A stretch of 34,762 nucleotides of DNA. Source: Pseudomonadota bacterium (lineage in GTDB: Bacteria; Pseudomonadota; Gammaproteobacteria; UBA9214). The notes under the pieces were generated by a model that worked only from the letters and a program-made list of their open reading frames with translations, was not told the DNA's origin and did no database searches. Position numbers and translations under genes: made by a program. The stretch lies in assembly GCA_029287615.1 (NCBI GenBank), contig JARFQV010000122.1, positions 1-34,762 of the forward strand, in the 5' to 3' direction. Below are positions 15,561-24,462 of this stretch, piece after piece (within the stretch, counting starts at the first letter, position 1; each line of letters starts with the position of its first letter).

Positions 15561-16061
15561 TTACGGATTTTGATCCGGTTGTGGCATGGTATCACCGACC
15601 AGAGTGTGGCCGCTGATCTGCGTGATTACCGGTCTCCCGTTTTCCAGGGTATACACGGCATATTCACGGAATTTGCTGACCATTCGTTTGCCGTCAAGGG
15701 AAAGGGTTTCGGTTATGGTTGAGTACGATTGCCCACTCTGGCGGTCGGGCATGATGTGAATCACGGTATTATCGCGCTGATAGCGGTACTCCTCCAGGCT
15801 GGGCCAGCTCTCGTCTATAAGCTCGAGATATTGTTTCTTGTCGATACGCACCTTTGCTAACCATTTATCATGGGGAAACTCGATTATCTTCACGAAGGAA
15901 TCACTCAGATACTCCCCGATACCGGCCGCGTTTCGGTCCTTTGCTGCCGCATCTGTCCAGTCGATAACCTGCTGGATGTGTCTGGTTGTGATATCGTCAT
16001 CCGCCTGAGCCTGGAGTGACAGCAAGATTGCGAGCATTGTGCCGGTTAACAGTCTGGTCAC
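15561..16061 (-). CDS. Exported small protein, NTF2-like, unknown function
   Basis: 166 residues from GTG 16061, chosen because acaggatc precedes it at good distance and because VTRLLTGTMLAILLSLQAQA is then a signal peptide; the frame stays open to 16139 without a better start. The mature part (QQVIDWTDAAAKDRNAAGIGEYLSDSF at its start, then ITETLSLDGKRMVSKFREY) resembles secreted NTF2-like proteins of unknown role. It has no cysteines in the mature chain. It converges on the methyltransferase gene, with only the shared hairpin between. Confidence 0.7.
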   Translation of the reverse strand: MTRLLTGTMLAILLSLQAQADDDITTRHIQQVIDWTDAAAKDRNAAGIGEYLSDSFVKIIEFPHDKWLAKVRIDKKQYLELIDESWPSLEEYRYQRDNTVIHIMPDRQSGQSYSTITETLSLDGKRMVSKFREYAVYTLENGRPVITQISGHTLVGDTMPQPDQNP

Positions 16062-16139
16062 GTCATTTGATCCTGTGTAGCACAATCCGCACTGATGACG
16101 TTTTCCCTGGCACCAGGAATGCGGTTGTGGGGCCTGCAT

Positions 16140-16425
16140 CCTATTACACTATTAGCGACCATACCGAATCTGTCTAAAGCGAAGGTTGCTACCGAACCTG
16201 TGGTCCGGATTTCAACAGCAGTGAATTCCGGTACAATCATTGGATGCGGATTTATGTGAGGTGCGTACATCAATTGCAATAAACCCCGGGAATAATAAAT
16301 CTACCCTTCTTTTGGCGTAGCCCGGAATCTGTCCTTTCTGTTTTAATTGGGACAATACGTCGCGGGCCGGATCTCGGAGACGACAAAAGTGCTGATACCG
16401 CTTATCATTTTTTTCGGAGGCAGGT
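16140..16425. other. Intergenic region with decayed repeat copies
   Basis: 286 bp without a supported gene. aataataaatctaccctt (16291-16308) is a diverged minus-orientation copy of the 14.3-24.5 kb repeat, and ggaatctgtccttt (16324-16337) is a second fragment of the same core. The last ~15 bases hold the ribosome-binding site of the dsbB-like gene (cggaggcaggt). Confidence 0.5.
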
Positions 16426-16950
16426 ATGCTGGACACGTTGGCAAGAATTGGCAAAAGCGGTTTCTACTGGCTGGCATTGGCCTTGATCGGACTCACATCC
16501 GAAGCGGTTGGACTGTTTTATCAGCATGTACTCGAGGAAGATCCCTGCGTGCTGTGCATCCATGTGCGCCTGTGGGTGATGGCCCTGATCATTGTCGCAC
16601 TTCTCATGCTATTGCTGCGACGGCTGAGATTCATACTCGTGGCAGGTCATCTGCTGACGGTTGTGATTGCGGCGGGGCTGCTGGAGCGCTCCTATCAGTT
16701 GCTGGGTACGGAACGCCGTTTTGTGGTCGGGGACTGTGGGTTTGACCTGGGCCTGCCGGCCTGGTTCACCCCTGACGAGTGGTTTCCGGCGCTCTTCCAG
16801 GTAGAGACCTCCTGTGGCTACACGCCGGAATTGTTGTTTGGCATAACCATGGCAGAGGCCCTGATTGTGGCGTCTGCCGTTTTTTTGCTGATCAGTATTG
16901 CCCTGTCTGTGGCTGCCATTGCGCGGCTTCGTGAATCATACAAAAAATGA
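16426..16950 (+). CDS. DsbB-family disulfide bond formation protein
   Basis: 174 residues with four hydrophobic segments (about 13-33, 48-65, 68-85 and 143-166). DsbB reoxidises DsbA and passes electrons to quinones in the inner membrane. The first redox pair is C41-V-L-C44 in a PCVLCIHVR context, very like E. coli DsbB. A second periplasmic pair is provided by GDCGFDLGLP and VETSCGYTP. GLFYQHVLEEDP before the CxxC also matches. No dsbA is adjacent, so its partner is elsewhere. A ribosome-binding site (ggaggcagg) precedes the ATG. The stop codon lies within a repeat copy. Confidence 0.85.
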   Translation: MLDTLARIGKSGFYWLALALIGLTSEAVGLFYQHVLEEDPCVLCIHVRLWVMALIIVALLMLLLRRLRFILVAGHLLTVVIAAGLLERSYQLLGTERRFVVGDCGFDLGLPAWFTPDEWFPALFQVETSCGYTPELLFGITMAEALIVASAVFLLISIALSVAAIARLRESYKK

Positions 16951-16964
16951 ATCTGTCCCCTTTT
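16942..16964 (-). repeat. Dispersed repeat copy, minus orientation
   Basis: Reads aatctgtcccctttt on the plus strand, the reverse complement of the aaaaggggacagatt core. The TGA of the dsbB-like gene (16948-16950) is inside it, and the next gene begins about 20 bp later. Confidence 0.75.
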
Positions 16965-16983
16965 GCACTAACACCAGCAACCA

Positions 16984-18627
16984 ATGTGCGCTGACAGCAG
17001 TTCTCCCAAGACCCGATCTGAGCCCTTGCAAGCGGTGTTCGACTATCACCGGGCGACCAAGCACCACTTCGGGGCCTTCGCCAACGGGCCGGGTATGCTG
17101 GACTGGGCGACCCAGCCGGATTCGTTCCGCCGCTATGCGGGGGCGCGACTGATCCGGCTGGAAACGGTCACACCGACCGACGATCCGGGTTTTGATGCGA
17201 TCTTCACACCGGGGCATATGCCGGCTGCTGCGCCGCTGAATCTGCGCACGATTTCGCAACTGTTCTATGACAGCCTGGCGCTGTCCGCCTGGAAGCGCAT
17301 CGGCGCGACCCGCTGGGCGTTGCGCGTCAATGCCTCCAGCGGCAACCTCCATCCGACAGAGGGCTATCTGGTGTGCGGGCCGGTCGAGGGACTGTGTGAG
17401 CAACCCATGGTCTGCCACTATGCGGCGCAGGAACACGGTCTGGAAGTGCGCGCCGAGTTTGATCGCTCGCGTTGGAATACCTTGTGCAGCGGCTTTCCCG
17501 CGCACACGTTCTTCATCGGGCTGACCTCCATTCACTGGCGTGAGGCCTGGAAGTATGGTCAGCGGGCGTACCGTTATTGCATGCACGATGCGGGGCACGC
17601 GCTTGGTGCGTTCAGCATCGCGGCAGCGGCTCTGGGCTGGCAGACGCGCCTGCTCGATGCACCCGGCACCGATGAGTTGGCACGACTGCTGGGCACAATA
17701 CAAGCGCACACGAGTGAGCGGGAAGAGCCGGATATGCTGATTGCCTGCGTGCCGGCCTCATCGGCGGAACCGTTGCCGGAGTTGTCTGCCGCTGTGCTGC
17801 AATCCTTCGAATCGCTCAGCTGGCAGGGGCGTCCCAACCAGTTGAGCCCGGCGCATGTGGACTGGGGCATGGATGTCATTGCGGCCCTGGTACGAAAGCC
17901 GCACGGGGTGTGTGCGTACGAACCGTTTGCAGATGCGCCGCAGTCCTGGTCGCCGCCGCCGTGTGCGGTTTCGCTGCGGCGAATGATTCGCCAGCGGCGC
18001 AGTGCCGTGGCGATGGACGGCCAGACGCGTCTCTCACGTGCGGATTTCTACCGCATGCTGGACCGGACGCTGGCCGTGCCCGGCGCGGTGCCGTTCAACA
18101 CGTTGCCGTGGAAGTCCCAGCTGCACCTGGCCCTGCTGGTTCACCGGGTGGACGATCTTTCCCCGGGACTCTACCTGCTGCTGCGCGACCCGGTGCAGAA
18201 GGCGGTGCTGGAGCAGGCGCTCACCCAGGCGGATCCGTGGCAAAAGCCGCCGGGCTGTCCGGAATCGTTGCCACTGTATTGCCTGATGGAACGGGATATT
18301 CGCGCCGCGGCCCGGGAGATTTCCTGTCAACAGGACATTGCCAGTGACGGCTGTTTCAGCCTGGCGATGCTGGCCGGGTTCAGTGGCCCGCTGGAACGCT
18401 ACGGCCCGTGGTTTTATCCGCGCCTGTACTGGGAGGCCGGCATGATCGGCCAGCTGCTGTATCTCGAGGCCGAGGCAGCCGGTATTCGCAGCACAGGGAT
18501 CGGGTGTTTTTTTGATGACCCTATGCATGAGGCGCTTGGGCTGACAGACTGGAGCTTTCAGGATATTTATCACTTCACGGTGGGCGGGGCGGTGGAGGAT
18601 ATGCGGTTGACTACATCAGCGGTGTAA
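16984..18627 (+). CDS. Tandem SagB-type nitroreductase-family oxidoreductase
   Basis: 547 residues in two nitroreductase-like halves. The first (about 1-265) has WALRVNASSGNLHPTEGYLV, the FMN-binding signature of SagB/ThcOx-type dehydrogenases, and YRYCMHDAGHALGAFSIAA. The second (about 315-540) restarts with SLRRMIRQRRSAVAMDG, a classical nitroreductase opening, and ends WEAGMIGQLLYLEAEAAGIRSTGIGCFFDD. SagB enzymes oxidise azolines in peptide natural products, but many stand-alone homologues have unknown substrates. No YcaO cyclodehydratase or precursor peptide is visible in this window. No Shine-Dalgarno precedes ATG 16984. The stop TAA leads straight into a repeat copy. Confidence 0.87.
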   Translation: MCADSSSPKTRSEPLQAVFDYHRATKHHFGAFANGPGMLDWATQPDSFRRYAGARLIRLETVTPTDDPGFDAIFTPGHMPAAAPLNLRTISQLFYDSLALSAWKRIGATRWALRVNASSGNLHPTEGYLVCGPVEGLCEQPMVCHYAAQEHGLEVRAEFDRSRWNTLCSGFPAHTFFIGLTSIHWREAWKYGQRAYRYCMHDAGHALGAFSIAAAALGWQTRLLDAPGTDELARLLGTIQAHTSEREEPDMLIACVPASSAEPLPELSAAVLQSFESLSWQGRPNQLSPAHVDWGMDVIAALVRKPHGVCAYEPFADAPQSWSPPPCAVSLRRMIRQRRSAVAMDGQTRLSRADFYRMLDRTLAVPGAVPFNTLPWKSQLHLALLVHRVDDLSPGLYLLLRDPVQKAVLEQALTQADPWQKPPGCPESLPLYCLMERDIRAAAREISCQQDIASDGCFSLAMLAGFSGPLERYGPWFYPRLYWEAGMIGQLLYLEAEAAGIRSTGIGCFFDDPMHEALGLTDWSFQDIYHFTVGGAVEDMRLTTSAV

Positions 18628-18643
18628 GGGGACAGATTTATTT
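18626..18643 (+). repeat. Dispersed repeat copy, plus orientation
   Basis: aaggggacagatttattt directly follows, and shares bases with, the stop codon of the SagB-type gene. With the minus copy at 19377 it forms inverted flanks around the exonuclease gene. Confidence 0.75.
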
Positions 18644-18726
18644 CTCTCTGGTCTAATCGTCTTGCCAGTGCTGGCCTGGTGGGCCAGCGAGGAACAATCA
18701 TTTTATGGAAATGAATAGGCATCCAG

Positions 18727-19371
18727 ATGAACAGACATAACCAGAGGCAGGCTGATACGGTCGTTGTTCTTGACTTCGAGACCACCGGTCTTTCCCCTGA
18801 CCACGGAGACCGTACCATCGAAGTCGGAGCGGTTCTCATTGAGAAAGGCAGGATCACTGACCGCTTCCAGCAGCTGATGAATCCCGGCAGGCGGATAAAC
18901 CCGTTTATCGAGGATTATACCGGTATCACCAATGACATGTTGCGTGATGCCCCGCCATGCAGGGAGGTTATGGGTGAATTCAGGGGAGTCATAGAGGATT
19001 TTGATCTGGTTGCCCATAACGCCTCGTTTGACCGGCGTTTCCTTGATGCCGAGTTGAATCGGCTACGGTGCGGATATTCGGGTGCTTTTGCCTGTTCCCT
19101 GCTCGTGTCCCGGCGTGTCTATCCCGATGCACCCAGCCACAAGCTTGGGACCCTGGTGGAGTACAAGTCAATTCCATCAAGGGGCGTCTTTCACCGTGCG
19201 CTTGCAGATGCGGAGATGACGGGCCACCTCTGGCTGCGTATGCTGGATGACATCAGCGAAAGATCTGGTTTGGAAGACATTCCCTTTTCACTCATGCAGG
19301 GATTGTCGAAAGTGCCAAAGGCATCAACTACGGATTACCTGGAGCGATGGCGTGCGGGTGAGTATGTGTAG
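18727..19371 (+). CDS. DEDDh 3'-5' exonuclease (DNA polymerase III epsilon-like)
   Basis: 214 residues. The Exo I motif VVLDFETTG carries D16 and E18, Exo II is HNASFD with D102, and Exo III is [10 protein letters not shown] with H156 and D161, so the full DEDDh set is present. These enzymes remove nucleotides from DNA or RNA 3' ends with two metal ions. It is slightly shorter than E. coli DnaQ and lacks the long C-terminal tail that binds the polymerase alpha subunit, so it is more likely a stand-alone exonuclease than the replicative proofreader. It sits alone between two inverted repeat copies, which suggests it may have arrived as a unit. Confidence 0.92.
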   Translation: MNRHNQRQADTVVVLDFETTGLSPDHGDRTIEVGAVLIEKGRITDRFQQLMNPGRRINPFIEDYTGITNDMLRDAPPCREVMGEFRGVIEDFDLVAHNASFDRRFLDAELNRLRCGYSGAFACSLLVSRRVYPDAPSHKLGTLVEYKSIPSRGVFHRALADAEMTGHLWLRMLDDISERSGLEDIPFSLMQGLSKVPKASTTDYLERWRAGEYV

Positions 19372-19376
19372 TATTG

Positions 19377-19399
19377 TTAAATAAATCTGTCCTTTTTTT
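19377..19399 (-). repeat. Dispersed repeat copy, minus orientation
   Basis: aaataaatctgtcctttttt is the reverse complement of the family core with one G missing from the ggggacag run. It lies 5 bp after the exonuclease stop. Confidence 0.7.
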
Positions 19400-19441
19400 A
19401 AAACAGGCGCTGCCTGTCATAGACGCTAACGGAGAGACTGT

Positions 19442-19852
19442 ATGTTTGAACCAATCCAAATACCTTTTGGCTGTGTGATGATGTTCAATGTGGTTGACCT
19501 GAAAGAGGGTGTCACTGTAGAGGACGTCGAACTGGTGCTGGGCGAGATGTGCAATGTAGTGAAAAACACCTATGGTGATGACAGGGGAGGATTCATCGCA
19601 GGTCAGGTCTACAAGTATTCCGGCTTTGTATCCGCCGAGGGTTCGGTCGGCGATGCGCCGGAGGGCAATGAGACTGCCGCCAAGATCAAGCAGGGAGAGA
19701 TTGCCATCGTGACCTTCTGGCAGTCGTTTGAACAGCATGAAAAATCCCACGCCGACAAGATTTTCAATGAGAAATTCAAGGCGCTGGTGGAATTCTGTGA
19801 CGAAACCTATGAATTGGGGTATCAGATGCTCTGGCAGGGTGTACCGGATTAG
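19442..19852 (+). CDS. Short single-domain sulfur oxygenase reductase-like protein
   Basis: 136 residues with a good ribosome-binding site (GGAGAG, 6 bases before ATG). From memory it aligns with the N-terminal half of sulfur oxygenase reductase (SOR, ~310 aa): VMMFNVVDLKE with the first strand; LGEMCNVV with the block holding the catalytic persulfide cysteine (C37 here); GGFIAGQ with the GFVGFQ strand; TFWQSFEQHEKSH with the strand-helix carrying the iron ligands (H99 and H103, same HxxxH spacing); and FCDETYELGYQMLWQG with the CxxC-QMIWG block (C119 kept, second Cys replaced by Thr). The third iron ligand, a Glu in SOR, is not evident because the chain ends in VPD. Possible roles are a sulfur-binding or iron-binding dimeric alpha/beta-barrel protein. 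The general ferredoxin-like (ABM-type) fold is the fallback. Confidence 0.6.
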   Translation: MFEPIQIPFGCVMMFNVVDLKEGVTVEDVELVLGEMCNVVKNTYGDDRGGFIAGQVYKYSGFVSAEGSVGDAPEGNETAAKIKQGEIAIVTFWQSFEQHEKSHADKIFNEKFKALVEFCDETYELGYQMLWQGVPD

Positions 19853-19854
19853 CA

Positions 19855-19880
19855 AGAAAGGGGACAGATTTATTATTCCG
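19855..19880 (+). repeat. Dispersed repeat copy, plus orientation
   Basis: aaaggggacagatttattatt starts a few bases after the stop of the SOR-like gene. The following ~240 bp up to the glycosyltransferase start hold no gene I can support. Confidence 0.75.
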
Positions 19881-20120
19881 GTTCCTTGCCAGGCAGGTGC
19901 TGAAATACCAGTAATAAAATGGATTATACGACTGGTTAAAGGATTAGGGGGTATATCCTGCGGGCTCAGGAAATCTCCGCTGTTTGGTTCTGTTGCACTT
20001 CTGAAGGAGACTTCGCCCCGGGTACAAAAACTGCCCCAGGTGTGGATCACGGCAGGCCGCCTTTTATGCCCGGCACGGGTTCTCCCCGCGTAAAGACTTC
20101 CGCATTGATTGTATGTATCA

Positions 20121-20885
20121 ATGATCAGCGCACTCGTTATCCAGTCACAGCGCTCACCGCTGCCCTATCCCTGGATAGAACGTTGTCTCGATACCGTTCG
20201 TGACTGGTGCGCGTTGCATGCGTATGAATATCGATTTATGGGGGATGAGCTGTTTGACTGCGTGCCCGGACCGATCCTGGATAAAACGCAACAGCAACGT
20301 GTGATCGCAAGTGACCTGGCGCGATTGCAGGTGCTTCAGGATGCCTTGCATAGCGGGTATGAAACCGTTATCTGGATGGATTCGGATTTTCTGATTTTCA
20401 ATCCGTCGGCATTTTTGGCTCCCGATATGCAATTTGCAGTGGGACGCGAGGTCTGGGTGCAGCAGGACAGGCAGGGAAAACTGAAGTGTTATAACAAGAT
20501 TCACAATGCGTTCCTGATGTTTCAGAAGGGTAACAACTTTCTGGATTTCTATGCGGACACTGCGAAACGTTTGTTGCTCCAGAACCGGGGGACGATGCCT
20601 CCGCAATTTGTCGGACCCAAATTATTGACGGCCTTGCACAATGTCGCCAATCTGCCCGTACTGGAGACCGCTGGTATGCTAAGCCCGATGGTGGTTCGGG
20701 ATATCCTTGCCGGTGAAGGGCCTGCCCTGGATCTGTTTCATAAAAACTCGCCACAGCCCATCGCAGCAGCAAATCTCTGTGTCTCAAGCTGTAATAAAAA
20801 CGAAGTCTCAGGGAAGGAGATGGAATCACTCATCGACATGCTGCTACTCGGGATTCCCCTCGGAGGAGCAGGAAGACCGCGCTGA
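20121..20885 (+). CDS. Putative nucleotide-sugar glycosyltransferase (GT34/GMA12-like)
   Basis: 254 residues from ATG 20121; an in-frame TTG at 20109 would add four residues. The central ALHSGYETVIWMDSDFLIFNP contains the DxD motif used by GT-A glycosyltransferases to hold the metal and sugar nucleotide, preceded by a strand and followed by a hydrophobic strand, as in the galactosyltransferase GMA12/MNN10-type family. Later KIHNAFLMFQKGNNFLDFY and PQFVGPKLLTALHN fit acceptor-side loops of that fold. It has no signal peptide or membrane segment. There is no neighbouring sugar or lipid pathway, so the acceptor is unknown. Confidence 0.65.
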   Translation: MISALVIQSQRSPLPYPWIERCLDTVRDWCALHAYEYRFMGDELFDCVPGPILDKTQQQRVIASDLARLQVLQDALHSGYETVIWMDSDFLIFNPSAFLAPDMQFAVGREVWVQQDRQGKLKCYNKIHNAFLMFQKGNNFLDFYADTAKRLLLQNRGTMPPQFVGPKLLTALHNVANLPVLETAGMLSPMVVRDILAGEGPALDLFHKNSPQPIAAANLCVSSCNKNEVSGKEMESLIDMLLLGIPLGGAGRPR

Positions 20886-20958
20886 GATAAGGATGAAGCC
20901 AATTACTCGATGCTCCCACAGGCGGGATTATCTATATCACTTTCGTACCTTTAACTGC

Positions 20959-21426
20959 TTACAGTAATAAGTCATCTTCTATACGATGGAAGATACCGGC
21001 CGCAGCAGCAAGAGAGTCCGATGTGAGTGCTGGTACGCCATAGACTTCAGTGCTAACAGAATAATCCATTTGGATTTTTTTCAGTAAGAGATCAAAGTCC
21101 CCATCGCCGGATAGCAGTACGATAGTATCCACATCTTTTGCTGCTTCCATGACGTCAATGGTAATGCCAACGTCCCAGTCTCCTTTGGCAGAACCATCAA
21201 TGCGCTGTATGAAGGGCTTGAGTTTTACCGTGAAGCCAATTTTCCTGAGAGCATTCTGGAATTTGAGTTGTTTCTCGTCGCCACGATGAATCGCATAAGC
21301 GTTCGCAGAAATAATCTCTCCTTCAGAACTTATCCGTTGCCAGAGTTTTCGGTAATCGAACTGGCGACCATATGCCTGTCGAGTGGTGTAATAAATGTTT
21401 TGCACATCGGCAAAAACAGCAATCAT
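20959..21426 (-). CDS. NYN-domain (LabA/DUF88) putative ribonuclease
   Basis: 155 residues from ATG 21426; a GTG two codons earlier is possible. The NYN/PIN-like core is clear: AVFADVQNIYYTTR with the first acidic residue, then KGDWDVGITIDVMEAA, VDTIVLLSGDGDFDLLLKKI with the DGDFD acid cluster, and a final strand TEVYGVPALTS. These acids bind the metal in PIN-like RNases. Bacterial members are stand-alone proteins with roles in RNA processing that are mostly not defined. It is transcribed alone on the minus strand. Confidence 0.88.
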   Translation of the reverse strand: MIAVFADVQNIYYTTRQAYGRQFDYRKLWQRISSEGEIISANAYAIHRGDEKQLKFQNALRKIGFTVKLKPFIQRIDGSAKGDWDVGITIDVMEAAKDVDTIVLLSGDGDFDLLLKKIQMDYSVSTEVYGVPALTSDSLAAAAGIFHRIEDDLLL

Positions 21427-21432
21427 TTTCAC

Positions 21433-21829
21433 AATGGCGCCTGCTCGTGTACAGTCCTGACCTGTAACAAGGATAACACCACATTCCTGGTCGAGGACCG
21501 GTTTCGCACCATAATTTCCAGCAAAACAGAGTATTTCGTATTGATGGGGGAATCGACGTTAGTCAGGATCTGGCAGTGTGGTGGAGGGACGCTCGAGTTG
21601 GGCGTAAATGGCGCGACAGGCTCGAATCGCTGCAAGGTGCCGTTTATGACCGTTTTTTGTGTGCTTCCACAGTAAGAAATATGCGTTTGGTTGGGAGAAA
21701 TCTACAGGTGATCCGGGAAGAACAACATCCAGTCGAATCAGGAAATGTGGGTAATAAGGTGTGTCGTCCCGTTTTCTTTTTCGACATTCTTTATACTTTG
21801 CGAACTGCTTATCGTGGATTGAGCGATTT
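21433..21829. other. Intergenic region, no supported gene
   Basis: About 400 bp between the divergent NYN-domain and spermidine-synthase-like genes. Open frames are present on both strands, but none has a ribosome-binding site or recognisable motif. It must contain promoters for both genes; I cannot place them. Confidence 0.45.
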
Positions 21830-22507
21830 ATGACTCCCTGGATTTTGCTTGACAGCACACCGGTGCCCGGCAAGGGCGGTGAACTGCGTCTGTACCAGCG
21901 GGGTGATGAATTCTCGATCAAAATCGCGGGTTGCGGCGAGTTGATGAACAGTCGCGTCCATGGTTCCGAAGATGCGCTGGCTGAGCATACCTGTGCCAGA
22001 CTGGCGGATTGCGAAAGGCCGCGACTGCTGATCGGTGGCTTGGGTATGGGATTCACCCTGGCCGCTGCACTTCGACAGGTCGGACGACAGGCACAGGTGG
22101 TTGTGGCTGAATTGGTGCCGGCAGTGGTGGCGTGGAACAGGGGTGGGCTAGGGGGGGCTGCCGGCCATCCGCTCCAGGATCCGCGAGTGACTGTGCGGGA
22201 AGGGGATGTGGCGCGTATTCTAATGGCGGAGCAGCGGGCTTATGATGCTATCTTGCTGGACGTGGATAACGGTCCCGAGGGACTCACTCGCAAGGAGAAC
22301 GATTGGCTCTACAGTATGGACGGATTGAATGCGGCATACACAGCGCTTTTCCCCCGGGGCGTGTTGGCCGTGTGGTCGGCCGGCCCGGATCAGGCTTTTA
22401 TCCAACGGCTGCGAAAAACAGGATTCGAGGTGGAAGAGGTGCGTGTGCGGGCACGTGGATCCAAGGGCGCGCGACATATCATATGGTTCGCAAGAAGCGG
22501 GGTTTAG
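21830..22507 (+). CDS. Spermidine-synthase-like (spermine/spermidine synthase family) protein
   Basis: 225 residues from ATG 21830. The Rossmann part has RLLIGGLGMGFTLAAALRQV (the GGxGxG nucleotide loop), VVVAELVPAVVAWNRG with an acidic residue at the end of the second strand, EGDVARIL, and YDAILLDVDNGPEGLTR. This order is that of putrescine aminopropyltransferases and their many uncharacterised relatives. The short N-terminal beta part (LDSTPVPGKGGELRLYQRGDEFSIKI) replaces the longer tetramer-forming domain of true spermidine synthases, so the substrate may differ. It lies alone; no speD partner is near. Confidence 0.8.
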   Translation: MTPWILLDSTPVPGKGGELRLYQRGDEFSIKIAGCGELMNSRVHGSEDALAEHTCARLADCERPRLLIGGLGMGFTLAAALRQVGRQAQVVVAELVPAVVAWNRGGLGGAAGHPLQDPRVTVREGDVARILMAEQRAYDAILLDVDNGPEGLTRKENDWLYSMDGLNAAYTALFPRGVLAVWSAGPDQAFIQRLRKTGFEVEEVRVRARGSKGARHIIWFARSGV

Positions 22508-22844
22508 TCTATGCAGGGTCACCGGCATTTTCCCGGACCTTCCCGAGTTCTCCCCTGTGGTCAGCCCGTTCGTTGCTCGACCGTATGGTTTCCGTCCGGA
22601 TGAACCGGACCAGCATGGCAGTGGGATGTGTCCGATCTCTGCGTGAATCAGCCTGTCGTTGCCATGAGCGGGTGTTCAGGCTCGCAGGCCCGAAGCGGAT
22701 ATGCGAGAATGCGCGACTCGCGTGATTCGTCTCCTCTGCTATACGTGAATTTCTTACCGGTTACTGGTACGAGTCACCCGGCGTCTGGTCCGCAGTTCAC
22801 AGCTCCGCGTCTTCGTTTAACCCTATGATTATGGAAGAACTCTA
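22508..22844. other. Intergenic region upstream of ybiT
   Basis: 337 bp without a supported gene. It ends in an A-rich segment (ggaagaac) that can act as the ribosome-binding site for the TTG start of ybiT. No convincing promoter or terminator was found. Confidence 0.45.
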
Positions 22845-24458
22845 TTGATTACAACCGCAAACATCACCATGCAGTACGGGCCCAGGCCGCTGTTCGAGAA
22901 TATCTCGGTCAAATTCGGCAGTGGTAATCGTTACGGCCTGATCGGCGCTAACGGTTGCGGAAAATCCACCCTGATGAAAATTCTGGGCGGCGATCTGGAA
23001 CCAACCTCGGGCAATATCAGCATCGATTCCAATGAGCGCGTCGGCAAGCTGCGACAGGATCAGTTCGCCTTCGAGAGCCACACGGTGCTCGATACGGTCA
23101 TCATGGGCCATGCAGAACTCTGGCAGGTGATGCAGGAACGCGACCGGATCTATGCGCTGCCGGAGATGAGTGAGGAAGAGGGTATGCAGGTCGCCGATCT
23201 GGAGGTCCGTTTCGCAGAACTGGATGGCTATACCGCTGAGGTGCGTGCCGGCGAACTGCTGATGGGTCTGGACATCCCGCTGGAACAGCACACAGGTCCA
23301 ATGAGTGCGGTGGCGCCCGGCTGGAAGCTGCGAGTACTGCTGGCACAGGCACTGTTTGCCGACCCGGACATCATGTTGCTAGACGAGCCCACCAATAACC
23401 TGGACATAAATACCATACGCTGGCTGGAAAGTGTGCTCAATGCACGGAACAGCACCATGGTGATTATCTCCCACGACCGACACTTTCTGAACAGCGTATG
23501 TACACACATGGCGGATCTGGATTATGGCGAATTGCGCATCTATCACGGCAATTACGATGACTATATGATTGCCTCGACCCAGGCACGTGAACGCCTGTAT
23601 GCCGACAATGCCAGGAAAAAGGCACAGATCGCCGATCTGCAGTCTTTCGTCAGCCGTTTCTCCGCGAACGCCTCCAAGGCCAGGCAGGCGACCTCCCGCG
23701 CCAAACAGATCGAGAAGATCAAGCTTGACGAGATCAAGCCGTCCAGTCGCGTGAATCCTTTCATCCGCTTCGATCAAACCAGAAAGCTCTACCGCCTGGC
23801 ACTGGAAGTGGACGGTCTGGTCAATGGGTACGGAGAGACGCCGCTGTTCAGCAATCTCGAACTGATGATCGAGGTCGGTGAACGCGTCGCCGTGATCGGT
23901 CCGAACGGCATCGGAAAGAGCACGTTGCTGCGTACCCTGATCGGCGAAATGTCGCCCGATAAAGGGATCATTAAATGGTCCGAAAATGCCGACATAGGTT
24001 ATTACGCCCAGGATCATGCCGCCGAATTCGAGGGCGACATGCCACTGTTCGACTGGATGAGCCAGTGGAAACAAGCCGGCGATGACGAGCAGGCGGTTCG
24101 CGGAAGCCTCGGCCGGATGTTGTTTTCCTCAGCCGAAATCAGTAAATCTGTCAGGGTGTTGTCCGGCGGCGAGCAGGGGCGAATGCTGTTTGGCAAGCTC
24201 ATGCTGCAGCGGCCGAACATCCTGGTCATGGACGAACCAACCAATCACCTCGATATGGAATCCATTGAGTCGCTCAATATCGCCCTGGAGAACTATCCAG
24301 GTACGCTGATCTTCGTGAGTCACGATCGCGAGTTTGTATCTTCGCTGGCGACACGCATCATTGAACTGACACCGAACGGTGTCGTCGATTTCAATGGCAG
24401 CTACGATGATTACCTGCACAGCCAGGGTGTTGAGGTGGTGGACAGGACCGGCACCTGA
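22845..24458 (+). CDS. ybiT: ABC-F family ATPase YbiT
   Basis: 537 residues (E. coli YbiT is about 530). ABC-F proteins bind the ribosome E site and adjust translation; they have no membrane domain. Two cassettes are seen: Walker [10 protein letters not shown] near residue 36 and GPNGIGKST near 352. A second signature, [14 protein letters not shown], is canonical, while the first is the degenerate [14 protein letters not shown] typical of YbiT. Both Walker B motifs read DEPTN. The linker [20 protein letters not shown] matches the P-site tRNA-interacting region of this subfamily. The start is TTG 22845, because [20 protein letters not shown] fits the family start. A repeat copy follows the stop by a few bases. 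Confidence 0.94.
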   Translation: MITTANITMQYGPRPLFENISVKFGSGNRYGLIGANGCGKSTLMKILGGDLEPTSGNISIDSNERVGKLRQDQFAFESHTVLDTVIMGHAELWQVMQERDRIYALPEMSEEEGMQVADLEVRFAELDGYTAEVRAGELLMGLDIPLEQHTGPMSAVAPGWKLRVLLAQALFADPDIMLLDEPTNNLDINTIRWLESVLNARNSTMVIISHDRHFLNSVCTHMADLDYGELRIYHGNYDDYMIASTQARERLYADNARKKAQIADLQSFVSRFSANASKARQATSRAKQIEKIKLDEIKPSSRVNPFIRFDQTRKLYRLALEVDGLVNGYGETPLFSNLELMIEVGERVAVIGPNGIGKSTLLRTLIGEMSPDKGIIKWSENADIGYYAQDHAAEFEGDMPLFDWMSQWKQAGDDEQAVRGSLGRMLFSSAEISKSVRVLSGGEQGRMLFGKLMLQRPNILVMDEPTNHLDMESIESLNIALENYPGTLIFVSHDREFVSSLATRIIELTPNGVVDFNGSYDDYLHSQGVEVVDRTGT

Positions 24459-24462
24459 GGAG

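Noticed and set aside
21559-22056. A 165-codon minus-strand frame
   Set aside because: It overlaps the well-supported spermidine-synthase-like gene, has no ribosome-binding site and shows no motif.
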